From: Hyphomicrobiales bacterium | Lineage (GTDB): Bacteria > Pseudomonadota > Alphaproteobacteria > Rhizobiales > Xanthobacteraceae | Assembly: GCA_017305455.1 (NCBI GenBank) | Contig: JAFKKO010000114.1 | Coordinates: 1 to 64,000, forward strand | DNA: 64,000 bases | Direction of reading: 5' to 3' | Part shown: one piece after another, positions 59,984 to 64,000 of the stretch | How positions within the stretch are numbered: the first letter of the stretch is position 1 | Layout: each line of letters begins with the position of its first letter | Made by a program: the position numbers and the translations under genes | The notes under the pieces: generated by a model | What the model was told of the DNA's origin: nothing | The model's database searches: none | The model's input: the letters and a program-made list of their open reading frames with translations, nothing else

Positions 59984-61759
59984 ATGAAAATGACGACGGA
60001 AGAAGCCTTCGTGAAGGTTCTGCAGATGCATGGCATCGAGCATGCCTTCGGCATCATCGGCTCGGCGTTCATGCCGATCTCGGATCTGTTTCCGCAGGCC
60101 GGCATCACCTTCTGGGACGTCGCTCACGAGACCAATGGCGGTCTGATCTGCGACGGCTACACCCGCTCGACCGGCAAGATGGCGATGGCGATCGCGCAGA
60201 ACGGCCCCGGCATCACCGGCTTCGTCACGCCGATCAAGACCGCGTACTGGAATCACACGCCGATGCTGCTGGTGACGCCGCAGGCGGCGAACAAGACCAT
60301 CGGGCAGGGCGGCTTCCAGGAAGTCGAGCAGATGGCGATGTTCCGCGACATGGTCTGCTATCAGGAAGAAGTGCGCGATCCCTCGCGTGTCGCCGAGACG
60401 CTGAACCGCGTGATCATGAAGGCCAAGCGGTTGTCGGCGCCGGCGCAGCTCAACATTCCGCGCGACTTCTGGACCCAGGTCATCGACATCGAGCTTCCCG
60501 CGATCGTCGACTTCGAGCGTCCCGCGGGCGGCGACGTCGCGGTGGCGGAAGCGGCGAAGCTTCTGTCGGAAGCGAAATTCCCGGTCATTCTCTCCGGCGC
60601 GGGCGTCGTCATCGGCGGCGCGATTCCGGATTGCGTTGCGCTCGCCGAGCGTCTCGACGCGCCGGTGTGCAACAACTACCAGCATAACGACTCCTTCCCC
60701 GGCAGCCACCGCCTCGCGGTCGGCCCGCTCGGCTACAACGGCTCGAAGGCGGCGATGGAGCTGGTGGCGAAGGCCGACGTCGTGCTCGCGCTCGGCACCC
60801 GTCTCAATCCGTTCTCGACCCTGCCGGGCTACGGCATCGACTACTGGCCGAAGCAGGCCAAGATCATCCAGGTCGATATCAACCCCGACCGCATCGGCCT
60901 CACCAAGCCGGTGGCTGTCGGCATCTGCGGCGATGCCAAGCAGGTGGCGAAAAACATTCTCGCGCAGCTCATCCCGACCGCCGGCGATGCGGGCCGCGAG
61001 GAGCGCAAGGCGCTGATCCACCAGACCAAGTCGAAGTGGCTGCAGACGCTGTCCAGCATGGATCACGAGGACGACGATCCGGGCACCTCCTGGAACAAGG
61101 ATGCGCGCAGCCGCGACAAGGATCTGATGTCGCCGCGTCAGGCATGGCGCGCCATTCAGGCCGGTCTGCCGCGCGATGCCATCATCTCCAGCGACATCGG
61201 CAACAACTGCGCGATCGGCAACGCCTATCCGATGTTCGACGAAGGCCGGAAGTATCTCGCGCCGGGCCTGTTCGGTCCGTGCGGCTACGGTTTTCCGGCG
61301 ATCATCGGCGCCAAGATCGGCAACCCGGACACGCCCTGCGTCGGCTTTGCCGGTGACGGCGCGTTCGGCATCTCCATGAACGAGATGAGCTCGGTCGGCC
61401 GCGAGGAGTGGCCCGGCATCACCATGGTGATCTTCCGCAACTACCAGTGGGGCGCGGAAAAGCGCAACACCACGCTGTGGTACGACAACAACTTCGTCGG
61501 CACCGAGCTCGACCGCAATCTGTCCTACGCCAAGCTCGCCACCGCCTGCGGCCTTAAGGGAGTGGTGGTGAAGACGCAGGAAGAATTGACCAACGCCCTG
61601 CGTCAGTCCTGCGAAGACCAGAAGAAGCGCATCACCACCTTCATCGAGGTGCTGCTCAATCAGGAACTGGGCGAGCCGTTCCGCCGCGACGCCATGAAGA
61701 AGCCCGTGCGCGTCGCCGGCATCAAGCGCGAGGACATGCGCCCGCAGAAGACCGCGTAA
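59984..61759 (+). CDS. xsc: Sulfoacetaldehyde acetyltransferase
   Basis: 591 aa thiamine-diphosphate enzyme, normal length. MKMTTEEAFVKVLQMHGIEH with AFGIIGSAFMPISDLFPQAG are diagnostic for Xsc; the ThDP motif region is GFAGDGAFGISMNEMSSVGR followed by FRNYQWGAEKRN. It cleaves sulfoacetaldehyde with phosphate into sulfite and acetyl phosphate, the central step of taurine, isethionate and sulfoacetate breakdown. ATG 59984 follows GAGGAAAGG; the frame is open upstream without similarity. Confidence 0.95.
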   Translation: MKMTTEEAFVKVLQMHGIEHAFGIIGSAFMPISDLFPQAGITFWDVAHETNGGLICDGYTRSTGKMAMAIAQNGPGITGFVTPIKTAYWNHTPMLLVTPQAANKTIGQGGFQEVEQMAMFRDMVCYQEEVRDPSRVAETLNRVIMKAKRLSAPAQLNIPRDFWTQVIDIELPAIVDFERPAGGDVAVAEAAKLLSEAKFPVILSGAGVVIGGAIPDCVALAERLDAPVCNNYQHNDSFPGSHRLAVGPLGYNGSKAAMELVAKADVVLALGTRLNPFSTLPGYGIDYWPKQAKIIQVDINPDRIGLTKPVAVGICGDAKQVAKNILAQLIPTAGDAGREERKALIHQTKSKWLQTLSSMDHEDDDPGTSWNKDARSRDKDLMSPRQAWRAIQAGLPRDAIISSDIGNNCAIGNAYPMFDEGRKYLAPGLFGPCGYGFPAIIGAKIGNPDTPCVGFAGDGAFGISMNEMSSVGREEWPGITMVIFRNYQWGAEKRNTTLWYDNNFVGTELDRNLSYAKLATACGLKGVVVKTQEELTNALRQSCEDQKKRITTFIEVLLNQELGEPFRRDAMKKPVRVAGIKREDMRPQKTA

Positions 61760-61798
61760 CCCGGAGCGATTGGCCTGCCGCCAATCGCGAACTCTCGA

Positions 61799-61829
61799 GC
61801 GGCTGCCCTGACCGGCAGCCGCTTTTTTT
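61799..61829 (+). terminator. Rho-independent terminator after xsc
   Basis: AGCGGCTGCC and GGCAGCCGCT form a perfect ten-base stem, followed by seven T. A second inverted repeat GCGATTGG/CCAATCGC lies just before it (61766-61788). Confidence 0.85.
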
Positions 61830-61847
61830 ATGGGCTGTTTTTATGGA

Positions 61848-62768
61848 TCATTTGTCGAGAGCGGGCGAGGACGCCCGTGCCGGCTTGTCGCCGAGTTGCG
61901 CGGCGATGTATTGCGCAAGCTGTTCGGCGGCGTCGGAGACGCCCTCGTGCTTGCGGTGCATGACAAGCTCGATCGGCGGCAGCTTCGGCAGCCCGTCGCC
62001 CTCGTCGAGGCAGCGCACGCCCGGCGTCACCGCGCACCGCGGAAACACCGAGACCGCGAGGCCGGCCAGCACCGCCGCCTGCAGTCCGGCGATGCTGTCG
62101 CACACCGAGCGAACCGACCATTGCAGCCCGGCGGCGCCGAGCGCCTCCAGCGCATGATGGCGATAGACGCTGCCCTGCGGCAGGACCGCCAGCGGCAGCG
62201 GCTTGCGCCGCTCCGGTTCGCTGCCCGCGCCCGCGACCCAGACCAGCGGTTCGAGGCGGACCAGTTCGCCGCGCCGGAAATCCGGCTGGTTGGTCATCAG
62301 CGCGATGTCGATCTCGCCGCGCTCCAGCGCCGCATGCAGATGAATGCTGCGGGTGCAGCGCAGCTGAATCTCCACATTGGGATGGGAGCGCGAGAAGCTG
62401 CCGAGCACGTCGGGCAGAAGGTAGGAGGCGTAGAGGTCGGGCGTGCCCAGCGTGACGTGGCCCGCGATATCGGGCGCGGCGAAGCGTTCGCGCGCCTCGT
62501 CGTTGAGGCGCAGCATGGCGCGGGCGAATTCGAGCAGCACCTCGCCGTCGCGGGTGAGGGACAACTGGCGGCGGTTGCTGTCGAACAGGGTGTGGCCGAC
62601 GATCTCCTCGAGCCGCTTGATCTGATGCGTGACCGCGGGCTGGGTTCGGCCGACCCGTTTGCCGGCCGATGTCAGGCCGCCGGTATCGACGATGGCGACG
62701 AATGTTCGCAGCAGCGCGATGTCGAGGTCGTGGCTCAATGATAAATCCCGCGAATGATGACGATGCAC
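61848..62768 (-). CDS. LysR family transcriptional regulator
   Basis: 306 aa. Winged helix-turn-helix at the N-terminus (LLRTFVAIVDTGGLTSAGKR then VGRTQPAVTHQIKRLEEIVG) and a LysR effector domain. The start may be at 62768 or at a Met/Leu 12-15 codons later (LSHDLDIALLR). It is divergent from the MFS transporter gene at 62904 and likely regulates it. Confidence 0.87.
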   Translation of the reverse strand: MHRHHSRDLSLSHDLDIALLRTFVAIVDTGGLTSAGKRVGRTQPAVTHQIKRLEEIVGHTLFDSNRRQLSLTRDGEVLLEFARAMLRLNDEARERFAAPDIAGHVTLGTPDLYASYLLPDVLGSFSRSHPNVEIQLRCTRSIHLHAALERGEIDIALMTNQPDFRRGELVRLEPLVWVAGAGSEPERRKPLPLAVLPQGSVYRHHALEALGAAGLQWSVRSVCDSIAGLQAAVLAGLAVSVFPRCAVTPGVRCLDEGDGLPKLPPIELVMHRKHEGVSDAAEQLAQYIAAQLGDKPARASSPALDK

Positions 62769-62903
62769 ATTATCAATTTCGTTGTGGGAAGGGCAGCCTA
62801 TAGCATGCCGAAAAACAAGACCCTGCCAGACCTCAGCAAGCCGGACAAAGAGCCGGTCGCTGGCAGAACAATAATTTTGGGATGAAACGACCGGGAGGAT
62901 CTA

Positions 62904-64000
62904 ATGACGGTCATGCGGAACCAGGCGAGCCGGCTCGTCCTGTTGATCATCTGTTTTATGTATCTCATCTTCTACGTCGATCGCGTGAACATCTCGACCG
63001 CCGCGCCGATTATGCAGAAGGATCTCGGCCTGACCGCGACCCAGCTCGGCATCGCATTCTCGGCTTTCGCTTATCCTTACGCCTTCTTCCAGATCGCCGG
63101 CGGCTGGCTGGGTGACCGGCTCGGGCCGCGCACCACGCTGGCGCTGTGCGCGGTGCTGGTCGGCATTTCCACGATCTGGACCGGCATGGTCGGCGGCCTC
63201 GCGGCGCTGTTCATGTCGCGCCTCGTGCTCGGCATCGGCGAGGGTCCGGCGTTTCCGACCGCGACGCGCGCGCTGTCGAACTGGATGCGGCCGGACCAGC
63301 GCGCTTTCGCGCAAGGCATCACCCATGCGTTCTCGCGGTTCGGCAATGCCGCGACCCCGCCGCTGATCGCGGCCATTGTGGTAGCCTTCTCCTGGCGCGA
63401 TTCCTTCTACTTTCTCGGCACTGTCAGCCTACTGTGGGCGGTGGTGTGGTTTGCCTACTTCCGCAACGATCCGCGCGAACATTCGGCGATCACGCCCGCG
63501 GAGCTCGAAGGTCTGCCGCCGGCGACGGTGGTCGCCACCCGCAAGTCGGTGCCGTGGGGTCCGCTGCTCAAGCGCATCCTGCCGGTGACGCTGACCGACT
63601 TCTGCTACGGCTGGATTCTGTGGCTGTATCTGAACTGGCTGCCGTCCTTCTTCCTTCATGAGTACAACATGAACATCAAGAAGTCGGCGCTGTTCGCCGC
63701 GGGCGTGTTCTTCGCCGGCGTGGTCGGTGACACCGTCGGCGGCCTGCTCAGCGACCGCATCCTGAAGAAGACCGGCGATGTCGGCAAGGCAAGGGTCAGC
63801 GTCATCGTGCTTGGCTTCCTCGGCTCGTTCTGCTTCATGTTGCCGATCGTGTTCATCCATGATCTGACTATCGTGTCGGGCTGCCTCAGCGCCGCGTTCT
63901 TCTTCGCGGAGCTGATCGTGGCGCCGATCTGGGCGATCCCGATGGATATCGCGCCGGAATATTCCGGCAGCGCCAGCGGGTTCATGAATTTCGGGTTCGG
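62904..64000 (+). CDS. MFS transporter, anion:cation symporter type (partial, runs off the window)
   Basis: At least 365 aa, N-terminal part complete. MTVMRNQ is followed by the first membrane helix; FYVDRVNISTAAPIMQKDLG and FQIAGGWLGDRLGPRTTLAL are typical of the ACS family (glucarate, tartrate, hexuronate, phthalate transporters). GGGAGG lies five bases before the ATG. The gene continues past base 64000. Substrate unknown; the divergent LysR gene is the probable regulator. Confidence 0.87.
   Translation, partial: MTVMRNQASRLVLLIICFMYLIFYVDRVNISTAAPIMQKDLGLTATQLGIAFSAFAYPYAFFQIAGGWLGDRLGPRTTLALCAVLVGISTIWTGMVGGLAALFMSRLVLGIGEGPAFPTATRALSNWMRPDQRAFAQGITHAFSRFGNAATPPLIAAIVVAFSWRDSFYFLGTVSLLWAVVWFAYFRNDPREHSAITPAELEGLPPATVVATRKSVPWGPLLKRILPVTLTDFCYGWILWLYLNWLPSFFLHEYNMNIKKSALFAAGVFFAGVVGDTVGGLLSDRILKKTGDVGKARVSVIVLGFLGSFCFMLPIVFIHDLTIVSGCLSAAFFFAELIVAPIWAIPMDIAPEYSGSASGFMNFGF

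Noticed and set aside
1..64000. CRISPR arrays, tRNA or rRNA genes, transposases, prophage genes
   Set aside because: No regularly spaced direct repeats, no tRNA-like cloverleaf core, no rRNA-like stretches and no transposase or integrase frames were found on reading both strands.

Overview
The window is high-GC chromosomal DNA from an alphaproteobacterium, most likely of the Bradyrhizobium/Rhodopseudomonas/Afipia group (Nitrobacteraceae). This rests on gene content (Sox cluster, prpDCB, oxalate/formate-type transporter, class Ic and class III ribonucleotide reductases), on alphaproteobacterial regulator and Tat-signal types, and on a recurrent palindromic intergenic repeat with the core GGACTTGATCCGCGCATCCA, which I associate with that group. 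The genus is an inference. I saw no rRNA, tRNA, transposase, CRISPR array or prophage gene.

Layout. 0-4.7 kb: PotABC-type ABC importer genes followed by a CaiB/BaiF CoA-transferase and an enoyl-CoA hydratase. 4.7-5.0 kb: relic of a formate dehydrogenase alpha gene. 5.1-7.9 kb: TetR regulator divergent from a SoxC/SoxD-like sulfite dehydrogenase pair. 8.1-12.2 kb: thioesterase and the methylcitrate-cycle genes prpD-prpC-prpB. 12.4-15.8 kb: queH, a cobalamin riboswitch and metE. 16-19.8 kb: LysR regulator, an AT-rich stretch, a formate dehydrogenase gamma relic and a frameshifted oxalate/formate-type MFS gene with two tiny membrane proteins. 20.2-24.9 kb: PAS protein, ECF sigma factor, folE, Rieske/FAD oxidoreductase, DUF4142 protein and cupredoxin. 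25-27.8 kb: truncated globin, thiol-disulfide protein and a soluble chemoreceptor. 27.9-35.7 kb: two more cobalamin riboswitches, driving nrdD + separate glycyl-radical ORF + nrdG, and nrdA-nrdB. 35.7-38.7 kb: pabAB fusion and pabC. 38.6-40.6 kb: GntR regulator and aldo/keto reductase. 41-53.6 kb: a full thiosulfate-oxidising Sox cluster with regulator, transporters and DsrE-like proteins. 54-61.8 kb: an IclR-controlled sulfonate unit (GMC dehydrogenase, MHS transporter, Pta, IclR, Xsc). 61.8 kb to the end: LysR regulator and an MFS transporter cut by the window edge.

How the genes work together. Two themes stand out. First, cobalamin economy: metE, nrdD/nrdG and nrdA/nrdB are cobalamin-independent enzymes, each transcription unit carries its own cobalamin riboswitch, and queH (the cobalamin-independent epoxyqueuosine reductase) sits just before the first one. 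NrdB carries the residue signature of a class Ic (Mn/Fe, tyrosyl-radical-free) subunit, and the NrdD glycyl-radical domain is encoded by a separate 59-codon frame behind an in-frame TGA. Second, sulfur: the Sox cluster oxidises thiosulfate, while the neighbouring Xsc/Pta unit releases sulfite from sulfoacetaldehyde, with a GMC dehydrogenase and transporter that suggest isethionate as substrate. The sulfite could feed the Sox-type sulfite dehydrogenases, of which there are two sets in the window.
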